Shown: in pieces, positions 8,738-16,565 of the stretch
Layout of the letters: every line of letters begins with the position of its first letter
Position numbering within the stretch: position 1 is the first letter of the stretch
Origin: Bacteroidales bacterium
Lineage (GTDB): Bacteria > Bacteroidota > Bacteroidia > Bacteroidales > UBA932
Reading direction: 5' to 3'
Assembly (NCBI GenBank): GCA_020026275.1
Contig: JAHHQQ010000030.1
Location: 1 to 19,998 of the forward strand
Length of the DNA stretch: 19,998 bases
Position numbers and translations under genes: made by a program
The notes under the pieces: generated by a model
What the model was told of the DNA's origin: nothing
Databases searched by the model: none
What the model saw: the letters and a program-made list of their open reading frames with translations, nothing else

Positions 8738-10009
8738 ATGGAATTCAAGAAAAATATCATATTGCCTCTCCTGTCTGCCGGGTGCCTGCTGCTGTGCCTG
8801 ACTTCCTGTCTGGAACTGTCCAAGGACAACCCCTACGAGGAGAATCTCTACAAGATGAAGATCCAGCTCCATTTCCCGGACAAGATTTCCGGCAAGGTTC
8901 CTTCCAGAGTGGAAGTGGAAATGTTCAACATCAACACAGGAGGGCGCTTTGTGGCGGCCTCGGACGCCAACGGCGTAGCGGAAGTGACGGTCATCAACGG
9001 AATGTACCGGGTGTCTTCTTCTCTGGTCCTGGACGATGTGCTCTTCAACGCATCGGAAGACCGGGTCAAGATTGCCGGACAGGATAGGGAACTGGGCCTG
9101 CATTTCCTGGAAATTGTTCCGGGAGAACTTCTCATCAAGGAACTCTATGTCGGCGGCTGCTCCAAGATGCCGGTGGAGAAAGGAGATTACCAGTCGGACA
9201 AATATGTCATTCTCCACAACAATTCAGAGAAGGTCTATTATCTGGACAGCCTCTGCATCGGCACACTCAGTCCTTACAATTCCACCGCGGCCAATCCTTG
9301 GCTGGACAAGGATGCTTTCGGAAACACCGTCTATCAGCCTTTCCTGCCGATTATCCAGGCTCTTTGGAGATTTGGGGGAGACGGGAAGACTTTCCCTCTG
9401 CAACCGGGCGAGGATGCGGTATTGGCGTTCTGTGGCGCGATTGACCATTCTGCCATCTATCCCGAATCGATCAATCTGAACAAGAAGGATTATTTTGTCT
9501 GCTACAACCACAAATTCTTCCCGAACACCATCTACCATCCGGTTCCGGGAGACCAGATCCGTCCGGAAAGACATCTGGAACTGGTCATCAAGATGGGACG
9601 GGCCAATGCCTATTCCATCTCCATCAGTTCTCCGACCTTCGTCATCTTCAAGGCGAAAGGAACCAGCATAGAGGAATTTGTGAGCAAGAGCGACAACGTA
9701 ATCCCGGTTCCGGGCGCCAGCATCGACAAGGTGGCGTGCATCCCACCGGAATGGGTGATTGACGGCATGGAGGTGTTCAACGGCACGTCCACTTCCAATA
9801 CCAAGCGTCTCATGCCTTTGATTGATGCCGGAGCGGTCTTCCAGAACGCTTTCTACATGGGACATTCCATGAAGAGGAAGGTAAACGAGAAGAAGACAGC
9901 CGCTTTGGGTTATGAGGTGCTGATGGACACCAACAATTCCACCCATGATTTTGAGGAAACCGACCGGGCTTCCCTTTGGAGAGCTCCAGAAGAAGGAGGG
10001 CAGAAATGA
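8738..10009 (+). CDS. DUF4876-like surface lipoprotein
   Basis: The 423-residue product has a lipoprotein signal peptide with lipobox LTSC, so Cys24 is probably lipidated and the protein sits in the outer membrane. Residues about 38-130 form a beta-rich domain with a carboxypeptidase-regulatory-like pattern (DANGVAEVTVINGMYRV). The rest has lamin-tail-like features: LLIKELYVGG, KYVILHNNSEKVYYLDSLCIGT, then DAVLAFCGAIDH. This layout resembles family DUF4876, recognised from memory only. It lies 12 bases after the TonB receptor gene and overlaps the next gene, the position a SusD-like capture protein takes in other TonB loci. A substrate-binding role for the receptor is an inference. Confidence 0.8.
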   Translation: MEFKKNIILPLLSAGCLLLCLTSCLELSKDNPYEENLYKMKIQLHFPDKISGKVPSRVEVEMFNINTGGRFVAASDANGVAEVTVINGMYRVSSSLVLDDVLFNASEDRVKIAGQDRELGLHFLEIVPGELLIKELYVGGCSKMPVEKGDYQSDKYVILHNNSEKVYYLDSLCIGTLSPYNSTAANPWLDKDAFGNTVYQPFLPIIQALWRFGGDGKTFPLQPGEDAVLAFCGAIDHSAIYPESINLNKKDYFVCYNHKFFPNTIYHPVPGDQIRPERHLELVIKMGRANAYSISISSPTFVIFKAKGTSIEEFVSKSDNVIPVPGASIDKVACIPPEWVIDGMEVFNGTSTSNTKRLMPLIDAGAVFQNAFYMGHSMKRKVNEKKTAALGYEVLMDTNNSTHDFEETDRASLWRAPEEGGQK

Positions 10010-11634
10010 TGAGAAAGACATTCGCATTTGCCGTCATGGCGATAGCATTTTCAAGCATGGCGTTCGCTCAGACCCAGGCATCCCGGGCAGCGGAAAAGGT
10101 TCCGGCTTCGGTCTCCCGAACGGCGGATCGGGTTTTGTACGACAGTCCTTCGGGCTACGAACTGGTGGAACGGGCCAATCCTTGGAACAGGGGCCGCAAC
10201 ATCAACGGACTCCGTCTGGGGAGCACGGCCGTTTCCTATGCGGAGCTTTACGGTGGCTACGAGGCAGGCGGCTTCCGTCGGGAATCGGAGGCGGCATCGG
10301 CCTGGAAGTCAGGGGCTCTGGCAGAGTCCATCCTCCATCTGGAGAAAATGTCCATGAAGGGTCTGTTCAGCTTTGAGCACTATCAGGGAAAGGATATGTG
10401 CGGTTCCATGTTCGTGAAGCAGGACCATTATCCAATCAATGTGTTTGAGTTCGTCCCAGGGACCAAAACGCTCCAGAAATATGCTTTTGAAGGAGGTCTG
10501 ACCTATGATATCGCCCCGTTCTGGAAGATTGGCGGCGAGATGGCGTTCACCTCCATGAACTATTCCAAGCGCAAGGATTTGAGACATACCACCTATCTGC
10601 TTGATCTGGACGTTGCCCCGTCGCTCCTTTACAGCAAAGGGGACTGGCAGGTCGGCGCTTCCTATCTGTTCCATAAGAATTCCGAATCGGTCAAGGCGCA
10701 GCAGATTGGGGAAAGCGCGGAAGAATACAAGGTGTTCCTGGACAAGGGACTGCATTATGGTGCTTATGAACAGTGGGAAGGGAACGGTGTCCATCTGAAA
10801 GAACCGGGAGTCGACGGACTGCCCATCCGGGAACTCTCCCAGGGCGTAGCCTTGCAGTGGGGCTGGACAGACCACCGGAGAAGAGGGGATTCGTTCTATA
10901 TGGATGTGGAATACCGCCACAGCAGCGGAAAAGCCGGAGAAAAGGATTTCATCTGGTTTGAATTCCCGGGCGAGCACGTATCGGCTTTTGCCCAATATCG
11001 CTACTGTCGTCCGAAAGCCCACCATTTCTTCCGTCTGGAAGGCAGTTTCCAATATCTTGAAAACCACGAAAATGCCCTGGAGAAGCAAACGGAAGGCGGC
11101 ATCACCAATGCGCATGTATATGGCTCCAACCTCATTTTCTCACAAGAGAAATATGCCCTTGGAACCGAGTACGAGCTGGATGCAAAGAGATTTCAGCTGA
11201 GGGCCGATTTGAATTTTGGCGCAGTGAAAGAGATTTCTTCTCAACTTTTTCCATATATTTGCACGAATTTGTCAAAATCAGTCAATGCTGGATTGGATGG
11301 AACGTTCCGTCTATGGCACTTTGATTTGGGTGCTTCCTTGGATTTCTCAAAAAGTTTTATCCGGGAAGAGGAAAGGTTAGTGGCTGAAACGGGAGGAGCT
11401 CTACCTCCTATTCGGGTGGAAAGCCATTACAAACAATGGTGGGAATACGCGAATGCTTCGAAACTTCGAACGGGATTTTTTGCCAGATATGATCTATGGC
11501 AAGGTCTGTATGTCCAGATTTCCGGTACTTATCTCAGAGCTTTCGGCTTGGACAAATCCATCTTCCAACATGCTGCACAGCTTACTTCGCCAGACAGATG
11601 GCAAGTAAATTGCAGGTTTGGATATAGTTTTTAG
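10006..11634 (+). CDS. DUF6850-like outer-membrane beta-barrel protein
   Basis: From the ATG at 10006 the product has 542 residues, with a signal peptide ending in MAFAQ (about residue 21). The rest alternates polar and hydrophobic residues in repeated strands and ends in an aromatic residue (CRFGYSF), as expected of an outer-membrane barrel. Blocks such as YAELYGGYEAGGF, FSFEHYQGKDMCGSMF and LQWGW resemble family DUF6850; the family name is from memory. Its start overlaps the stop of the lipoprotein gene: ATGATG spans 10006-10011 and the stop is at 10007-10009. The purine-rich AGAAGGAGGG lies just upstream. ATG 10009 is an equally good start. Operon position implies work with the TonB receptor and the lipoprotein, but its own function is unknown. 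Base composition becomes AT-rich after about 11200. Confidence 0.8.
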   Translation: MMRKTFAFAVMAIAFSSMAFAQTQASRAAEKVPASVSRTADRVLYDSPSGYELVERANPWNRGRNINGLRLGSTAVSYAELYGGYEAGGFRRESEAASAWKSGALAESILHLEKMSMKGLFSFEHYQGKDMCGSMFVKQDHYPINVFEFVPGTKTLQKYAFEGGLTYDIAPFWKIGGEMAFTSMNYSKRKDLRHTTYLLDLDVAPSLLYSKGDWQVGASYLFHKNSESVKAQQIGESAEEYKVFLDKGLHYGAYEQWEGNGVHLKEPGVDGLPIRELSQGVALQWGWTDHRRRGDSFYMDVEYRHSSGKAGEKDFIWFEFPGEHVSAFAQYRYCRPKAHHFFRLEGSFQYLENHENALEKQTEGGITNAHVYGSNLIFSQEKYALGTEYELDAKRFQLRADLNFGAVKEISSQLFPYICTNLSKSVNAGLDGTFRLWHFDLGASLDFSKSFIREEERLVAETGGALPPIRVESHYKQWWEYANASKLRTGFFARYDLWQGLYVQISGTYLRAFGLDKSIFQHAAQLTSPDRWQVNCRFGYSF

Positions 11635-11679
11635 AAAATAATCCTTTTAATTATTTAGTCATTTTATTTTTAAAGAATC

Positions 11680-12570
11680 ATGAAAAAAATTTTAGCCGTA
11701 CTCGCAACTGCTGCTGTACTTGTAGCTTGCGAAAAGAATGGAACAGACCAGAAACCAGAAGATCCGAACACCGTGACCTATGCAGGAGTAACCTACAAGA
11801 CCGTCACATTGGCTGACGGACAGACTTGGATGGCAGAGAACCTCCGTTTTGTTCCAGAAGGAATGACCGTTTCAGAGAACCCTACAGAGGGCGACATCTG
11901 GTACCCATACTCTATTGATGGCAAGACCACCACAGCAATCAAAGACGCAAAAGCCATTGAAGAACTGGGCTATCTCTACAACTACTACACAGCCCTGAAA
12001 CTCGACAAGAAGAAAATCGACGAACTGGTAGCGGCCAAAGACGAGAAAGCAATTCTGGATTACCTCAAAGGCTTCGAAGGCACCCAGGGTATCTGTCCAG
12101 ACGGATGGCACCTTCCAACAGTCAAAGAACTGACCAACCTCGTAGGACAGCGTATCGGCGTCAGAGACACCAGATATCCAGAAGCTGACAGACCAGAAGT
12201 CATCAACGAGAAAGCATCGTTCTACGACGCTACCTACAAGATCGGTAAAGTGATGAACGCCAACAATGTCGGATTCAACATCACCTTCCCAGGCCTGGTC
12301 AACAAGACCTCCTTCACTGGTAAAGGAATATATCTTCCAGCCGCAATCGCAGGCGGCGAAGGCAAATGCTCAGTTGCAGAATGGGTAGGCAAACCAGCCA
12401 TGAACGGCTTCATCGGCTCCACCGTCTATCTCCCATCCACAAAATTCAACAACATCCAATTCTGGGGAGCACAGACCACCTTCGCCAAAAACTACCCAGA
12501 CGGCGGCATGCAGGTCAACTTCACCAACATCGGTTCCGGTTACTCTGTACGTTGTGTAAAGAACAAATAA
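11680..12570 (+). CDS. FISUMP-domain lipoprotein
   Basis: The 296-residue product has a short lipoprotein signal peptide with Cys17 in LVAC, followed by a charged linker. It then shows the Fibrobacter succinogenes major paralogous (FISUMP) domain: GVTYKTVTLADGQTWMAENLRF near the start, the hallmark GICPDGWHLPTVKEL (about 138-152), and the closing SGYSVRCVKN. These are outer-membrane-anchored proteins of unclear function, often present in many copies per genome. Proline is encoded almost only by CCA and many arginines by AGA, unlike the CCG/CGT-rich operon upstream. This suggests different expression or origin. A 45-base AT-rich gap separates it from the previous gene. I see no clear Bacteroides-type promoter there, so it may be read through from the operon. 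A strong terminator follows. Confidence 0.88.
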   Translation: MKKILAVLATAAVLVACEKNGTDQKPEDPNTVTYAGVTYKTVTLADGQTWMAENLRFVPEGMTVSENPTEGDIWYPYSIDGKTTTAIKDAKAIEELGYLYNYYTALKLDKKKIDELVAAKDEKAILDYLKGFEGTQGICPDGWHLPTVKELTNLVGQRIGVRDTRYPEADRPEVINEKASFYDATYKIGKVMNANNVGFNITFPGLVNKTSFTGKGIYLPAAIAGGEGKCSVAEWVGKPAMNGFIGSTVYLPSTKFNNIQFWGAQTTFAKNYPDGGMQVNFTNIGSGYSVRCVKNK

Positions 12571-12590
12571 TACCTTATACATACAACAAG

Positions 12591-12622
12591 AAAGGGGTGT
12601 ATCATCGATACATCCCTTTTTT
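12591..12622 (+). terminator. Intrinsic terminator after the FISUMP gene
   Basis: A 13-base-pair stem (12591-12603 with 12607-12619, one G-T pair) closes a 3-base loop and runs into TTTTTT. It lies 21 bases past the stop codon. The converging clpB gene ends at 12690. On the minus strand the same hairpin has only a weak T tail (CTTTCTTG), so it may stop clpB transcripts less well. Confidence 0.88.
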
Positions 12623-12689
12623 ATATTATCCCCCTCCGGGAAATGCCTATGCGTCCGACTGTACTCCCATTCGGGAAATGTTCATGTGC

Positions 12690-14861
12690 CTATGAAGGCC
12701 GGTTGCTGACCGTAATCTGTCCATCCTGCACATCCACCGCGATGGTACTCTCTCTCTTGACAGACCCATCCAGAATGGCCTTGGCAAGCAGGTTGATCAG
12801 TTCCCTCTGCATCAATCTCTTGATCGGACGGGCACCGTAAGCAGGTTCATAGCCTTTGGTGCTCATATAATCCTCAAACCCCTTGGTGAAGGTAATGTTG
12901 ATGTCATTCTCGGCCAGTTTGCTCTGCAGATCCTTCATCTGGAGATGCAGAATCTCACGGATATTGTCCTGGGTAAGCGGCTGGAACATGATGATATCAT
13001 CAATTCTGTTCAGGAACTCCGGACGGACACTCTGTTTCAAGATCTCCATCACCTCAGACCGGCACTCTCCCAACATCGTCTCCCGCTTCTGTGGCTCCTC
13101 CGGCAATTTCTCCATATAGGACTGGATCACATCGGCACCTACATTGGAAGTCAGGATGAGGATAGTGTTCTTGAAGTCCACCGTACGGCCCTTGTTGTCT
13201 GTCAGACGACCGTCATCCAGCACCTGCAGCAGAATGTTGAACACATCCGGGTGAGCCTTTTCAATTTCATCCAGCAAGATGACAGAATAAGGCTTCCTTC
13301 TGACCGCTTCAGTCAGCTGGCCACCCTCGTCATAGCCGACGTATCCCGGAGGTGCACCCACCAGACGGCTGACGGAGTGCCTTTCCTGGTATTCACTCAT
13401 GTCAATACGGGTCATCATCGTCTCATCATTGAAGAGAAACTCGGCCAAGGCTTTCGCCAGTTCGGTCTTGCCCACACCGGTCGTACCCATGAAGAGGAAG
13501 GAACCGATCGGACGTTTCTCATTGGAAAGACCGGCACGGTTTCTTCTGACGGCATCGGAAACCGCCTTGATTGCCGCATCCTGTCCTACCACTCTCTTGT
13601 GGAGTTCATCTTCCATGCGGAGAAGTTTCTCCCTTTCGCTTTCCAGCATTCTCTTGACAGGAATGCCGGTCCACTTGGCGACCACTTCTGCGATATCCTC
13701 CGGAGTGACGGCCTCCGTTACCAGCGGATCCTTCATATTCTCCTTCTGATGCATGAGATCATCAATCCGTTTCTGCGCTTCGTTCATCCGGCCGTAGCGG
13801 AGTTCGGCCACCTTGCCATAATCTCCAGCCCTTTCAGCGGCCTGTGCCTCAATCTTGAAATCTTCCATCTGCTGACGGGCAGATTGCAGAGACTCCAGGA
13901 TATGCTTCTCTGACTCCCATTTGTCCATGAGCACTTTCCGCTGGGCAGTCAGATCGTCCAGCTCTTCCTTGATTTTCTCTTTCTTGATGCTGATATCTTC
14001 GCGCTTGATGGCCTCCTTCTCAATCTCCAGTTCCCTGATTTTGCTGTTGAGCTCATCAATCGGCTCCGGTACGGAGTTCATTTCCAGCCTCAGCTTGGAA
14101 GCGGCCTCGTCCACCAGGTCAATGGCCTTGTCCGGCAGGAAACGGGAAGTGATATAACGGTGGGAAAGATTGACTGCGGCAATCAGCGCATCGTCTTCAA
14201 TCCGGACCTTATGATGGTTCTCGTATTTCTCCTTCAGACCACGCAGGATGGAGATGGACTGTGCCGGAGTCGGCTCGTCCACGGTGACCATCTGGAAACG
14301 CCTCTCCAGGGCCTTGTCCGTTTCAAAATACTTCTGGTACTCATCCAGGGTAGTGGAACCGACCGTCCTCAATTCACCACGCGCCAGCGCCGGTTTCAGG
14401 ATGTTGGAAGCATCCATGGCACCTGCACTCTTGCCGGCACCGACCAAGGTATGGATCTCATCGATGAACAGAATGATCTCTCCATCGCTGTCCACCACTT
14501 CCTTGACGACTCCTTTGAGACGCTCTTCAAATTCGCCCTGGTATTTCGCGCCGGCAATCAGCGCGCCCATGTCCAGGGAATAGATAATCTTATTTTTAAG
14601 GTTTTCCGGTACGAGGCCATCAATGATCTTCTGTGCAAGACCTTCTGCAATGGCCGTCTTGCCGACACCAGGCTCACCGACCAGAATCGGATTGTTCTTG
14701 GTTCTCCTGCTCAAGATCTGAAGAACACGCCTGATCTCTTCGTCACGTCCGATGACCGGGTCCAGTTTTCCTTTGGAGGCAAGGTCATTCAGATTGACCG
14801 CAAACTTGGGCAGGAACTCAAGTTTGTTCTTTGTTTGTGTGTTTGCTTCGTTGTAACTCAT
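12690..14861 (-). CDS. clpB: ClpB-type AAA+ disaggregase lacking the N-terminal domain
   Basis: This is a heat-shock disaggregase that works with DnaK to pull proteins out of aggregates. From the ATG at 14861, with GGAG 9 bases upstream, it has 723 residues. NBD1 has Walker A GEPGVGKT at 62-69 and FIDEIHTLVGAG. A full-length coiled-coil middle domain follows (about 265-390, through ELEIEKEAIKRED and ELRYGRMNEAQKR), which separates ClpB from ClpA and ClpC. NBD2 has GTTGVGKTELAKAL near 459 and ILLDEIEKAHPDVF. In E. coli ClpB the first Walker A is near residue 206, so about 144 N-terminal residues, the Clp_N domain, are absent. The protein starts at the linker just before NBD1. Upstream codons to 15005 do not resemble Clp_N. 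It follows secG in the same direction but has its own promoter-like region. Confidence 0.95.
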   Translation of the reverse strand: MSYNEANTQTKNKLEFLPKFAVNLNDLASKGKLDPVIGRDEEIRRVLQILSRRTKNNPILVGEPGVGKTAIAEGLAQKIIDGLVPENLKNKIIYSLDMGALIAGAKYQGEFEERLKGVVKEVVDSDGEIILFIDEIHTLVGAGKSAGAMDASNILKPALARGELRTVGSTTLDEYQKYFETDKALERRFQMVTVDEPTPAQSISILRGLKEKYENHHKVRIEDDALIAAVNLSHRYITSRFLPDKAIDLVDEAASKLRLEMNSVPEPIDELNSKIRELEIEKEAIKREDISIKKEKIKEELDDLTAQRKVLMDKWESEKHILESLQSARQQMEDFKIEAQAAERAGDYGKVAELRYGRMNEAQKRIDDLMHQKENMKDPLVTEAVTPEDIAEVVAKWTGIPVKRMLESEREKLLRMEDELHKRVVGQDAAIKAVSDAVRRNRAGLSNEKRPIGSFLFMGTTGVGKTELAKALAEFLFNDETMMTRIDMSEYQERHSVSRLVGAPPGYVGYDEGGQLTEAVRRKPYSVILLDEIEKAHPDVFNILLQVLDDGRLTDNKGRTVDFKNTILILTSNVGADVIQSYMEKLPEEPQKRETMLGECRSEVMEILKQSVRPEFLNRIDDIIMFQPLTQDNIREILHLQMKDLQSKLAENDINITFTKGFEDYMSTKGYEPAYGARPIKRLMQRELINLLAKAILDGSVKRESTIAVDVQDGQITVSNRPS

Positions 14862-14926
14862 AATATTTTCTCCTTTTCGTCCCCTGGGCAGGTCCGGATC
14901 CCGTAAAGTTGCCGGGGATTGGCAGG

Positions 14927-14953
14927 CTGTTCTGTTCCTGTTCTGATGAACAG
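14927..14953 (-). repeat. Triple CTGTTC repeat with a hairpin in the clpB leader
   Basis: On the plus strand CTGTTC occurs three times end to end (14927-14932, 14932-14937, 14938-14943). It is followed by TGAT and the complement GAACAG (14948-14953). In the clpB transcript one arm can therefore pair with any of three GAACAG copies, giving alternative hairpins about 65-95 bases before the start codon. The function is unknown; an RNA-level control of clpB is only a guess. Confidence 0.5.
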
Positions 14954-15002
14954 TGCATATGCAGAAAAAGCCGTCTGCTCCGTGGAACAAACGACTATGA
15001 TT

Positions 15003-15042
15003 CAAATTATATTCCGTTCTTCCTGTTCTGACATTTTGTCAG
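15003..15042 (-). promoter_or_regulatory. clpB promoter with a perfect inverted repeat over its upstream element
   Basis: On the minus strand TATAATTTG (15003-15011) is a near match to the Bacteroides -7 box and contains a perfect TATAAT. The inverted repeat CTGACA-AAA-TGTCAG (15028-15042) starts 16 bases further upstream, where a -33/-35 element should lie, and no TTTG is present there. A transcript from here would have a leader of about 140 bases. No T run follows the repeat, which argues against a secG terminator. It could be an operator for stress control of clpB. Confidence 0.5.
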
Positions 15043-15058
15043 TCAAGAAGGGATGATC

Positions 15059-15403
15059 TTATTCTTGTGCAGGAAGCTCTGCAGTTGGATCAGCCTGCTG
15101 GATAGGGGCTGAAGGGAAGGCTGGCTGCTCTGTAGCGGCTTTCTCGATCTCTGTAGTAATGTCAGTAGTCTTACTGCCAAGGGTAAATGAACTGATGACT
15201 GAAACTACCAGGATAAATGTAACCAGACCCCATGTCACTTTCTCAAGCATATCTGCAGTTTGTCTTACGCCAAATGTCTGATTGCCTGCCACAAAATTGC
15301 TGGCAAGACCTTGTCCTTTGCTGTTTTGAAGCAGAACAACGATTACGAGAAGTATACTGGCGATCACTGCGAGTACTGTAAGTATAGTGAATACTGTATT
15401 CAT
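15059..15403 (-). CDS. secG: Preprotein translocase subunit SecG
   Basis: SecG is the small inner-membrane subunit that assists SecYE and SecA in moving proteins across the membrane. The 114-residue product has two membrane segments (about 6-26 and 58-78). Between them is the family loop LLQNSKGQGLASNFVAG, with the conserved N-S-K-G-x-G-L pattern. A Pro/Ala/Glu-rich tail of about 30 residues follows, longer than in minimal SecG. The start ATG lies 5 bases after the stop of the preceding gene, so it is the promoter-distal member of the activator, lptE, TPR, secG run. Confidence 0.95.
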   Translation of the reverse strand: MNTVFTILTVLAVIASILLVIVVLLQNSKGQGLASNFVAGNQTFGVRQTADMLEKVTWGLVTFILVVSVISSFTLGSKTTDITTEIEKAATEQPAFPSAPIQQADPTAELPAQE

Positions 15404-15408
15404 AGTTG

Positions 15409-16011
15409 TTAATTATTTATCAGTTTTTCAATTTCTCCTAGAAGGGATGCAAAGTAAGCACTTTTTTCTGGATTTTTCAAGAGAAGTTTGGAATAAATGT
15501 TCTTAGCTTGCTCATAATAACACTGTTCCGTATAAATCTTCGCCAAAGTCTCCGTGCAGAATTCATCGCTGGTGTCCATTCCACTCACATTCTTTTCTTT
15601 CTCAGAATGGATGTTTCTGGCCATGTTGGAGAAGACATTGTCCTCCGTGTGCTTGATCTGGTCGTATTCGGATTGGGTGAAATAGTCTCCACCGATCACT
15701 CGGACCGTCCGCTCATAAGAAACCGGGGCGTTCTCCTGTGCCGGAACATCCTGGATGCAGGAACGAACAAGCTCTTCCACATTCTTGTCGGAATAGTCTT
15801 CCACGTTCTTCATCCTGAAAATGTTGGCGACGATCGCTCTCGAGCCGAGGTACAAGGCGGCATCGGCGAAATCTTTCTTTCCCCAAGTGTCACCTCCAAT
15901 TTTCATCATCCTGATACACAGCTCCTTGCGCGCCGCACCGTACCACGGGTACAGATTGACGACACCGGTCAGCTCGCTCAGGGTAAGGGTCTTTATATTG
16001 ATGCTTTCCAT
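15409..16011 (-). CDS. TPR-like cytoplasmic protein of unknown function
   Basis: The 200-residue product has no signal peptide or membrane segment, so it is probably cytoplasmic. It is helical: the start ELTGVVNLYPWYGAARKELCIRM and the end LAKIYTEQCYYEQAKNIYSKLLLKNPEKSAYFASLLGEIEKL resemble tetratricopeptide helices, with one clear TPR unit at about 160-195. The middle part (about 85-155) is acidic and polar and looks flexible. It sits between lptE (32 bases away) and secG (5 bases away). Proteins of this kind are, from memory, regularly found between these two genes in Bacteroidales. No enzymatic motif is visible. A scaffold role in envelope biogenesis would be an inference from context only. 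Confidence 0.82.
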   Translation of the reverse strand: MESINIKTLTLSELTGVVNLYPWYGAARKELCIRMMKIGGDTWGKKDFADAALYLGSRAIVANIFRMKNVEDYSDKNVEELVRSCIQDVPAQENAPVSYERTVRVIGGDYFTQSEYDQIKHTEDNVFSNMARNIHSEKEKNVSGMDTSDEFCTETLAKIYTEQCYYEQAKNIYSKLLLKNPEKSAYFASLLGEIEKLINN

Positions 16012-16043
16012 ATCTTGTCAAGTTCTATCCGTCCTGAAGGGTT

Positions 16044-16565
16044 CTACCAGTTGGCGACCGTCGCATTGAAGATGTCCTCGCAAAGCTTGTCGATGATCTC
16101 CTGGCACAGCTGTCCTTCCACGGCATCCAATGAATTGGTGGAATCGTAGTCCGCATAGGCAGAGAATGATTTCTCGAAATCGTCATCCGGATACTTGCGG
16201 TTGGTGAAAGAGATGTTGACCGTCACGGTGAGTCGGTTCTGGGCGGCAACTTCATCTGCTGTCACGGCTTGCGCAGAAATGCTGTAACCTGTAATGGAAC
16301 CTTCAATCTCCATATCTCCCTCTTCTTCCACCTGCTCGAGTCTCGTCATCTTCCTGAACTTGTCTTTCATCGCTTCGGTCATCTGCTGGCTCAGAGACGG
16401 GTTGACCGTCAAGGCCTTGTATTCAAAATAACCGATGGTGATAGTTTTGACATCCGGTTGGATAGATGTCCCGGAGAAGGAATAGATGCCACAAGCACTG
16501 ACCGCAAGGAGACAGAGCGCTAAGGCGATGGAAGAGAGGATATTTTTATTCTTCATTGTTTTCAT
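16044..16565 (-). CDS. lptE: LptE-family LPS-assembly lipoprotein
   Basis: LptE is the outer-membrane lipoprotein that plugs the LptD barrel and helps deliver lipopolysaccharide to the cell surface. The product has a lipoprotein signal peptide ending VSAC, with a lipidation cysteine followed by GIYSFSGTSIQPDVKTITI. This start is typical of the Bacteroidota LptE group. The family core then runs through LSQQMTEAMKDKFRKMTRL, EGSITGYSISAQAV and LTVTVNISFTNR. The 173-residue length from ATG 16565 fits. ATG 16556 (MKNKN) gives an equally good signal peptide. Either start overlaps the last codons of the sigma-54 activator gene (stop at 16546-16548) by 11-20 bases, so translation is probably coupled. 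A longer reading from 16646 would add 27 hydrophilic residues before the signal peptide and is rejected. Confidence 0.88.
   Translation of the reverse strand: MKTMKNKNILSSIALALCLLAVSACGIYSFSGTSIQPDVKTITIGYFEYKALTVNPSLSQQMTEAMKDKFRKMTRLEQVEEEGDMEIEGSITGYSISAQAVTADEVAAQNRLTVTVNISFTNRKYPDDDFEKSFSAYADYDSTNSLDAVEGQLCQEIIDKLCEDIFNATVANW

Noticed and set aside
12632..12686. Imperfect direct repeat sharing CGGGAAATG, period 35 bases
   Set aside because: There are only two copies with a short identical core in a convergent intergenic region; chance or a decayed structure is as likely as function.
12945..14906. Plus-strand open frames of 322 and 248 codons
   Set aside because: They lie opposite the clpB ATPase domains, where the minus-strand protein is beyond doubt.
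14862..15005. 48-residue N-terminal extension of ClpB
   Set aside because: The residues are rich in Arg, Cys and His and unlike Clp_N. The Shine-Dalgarno-like GGAG and the family alignment favour the ATG at 14861.
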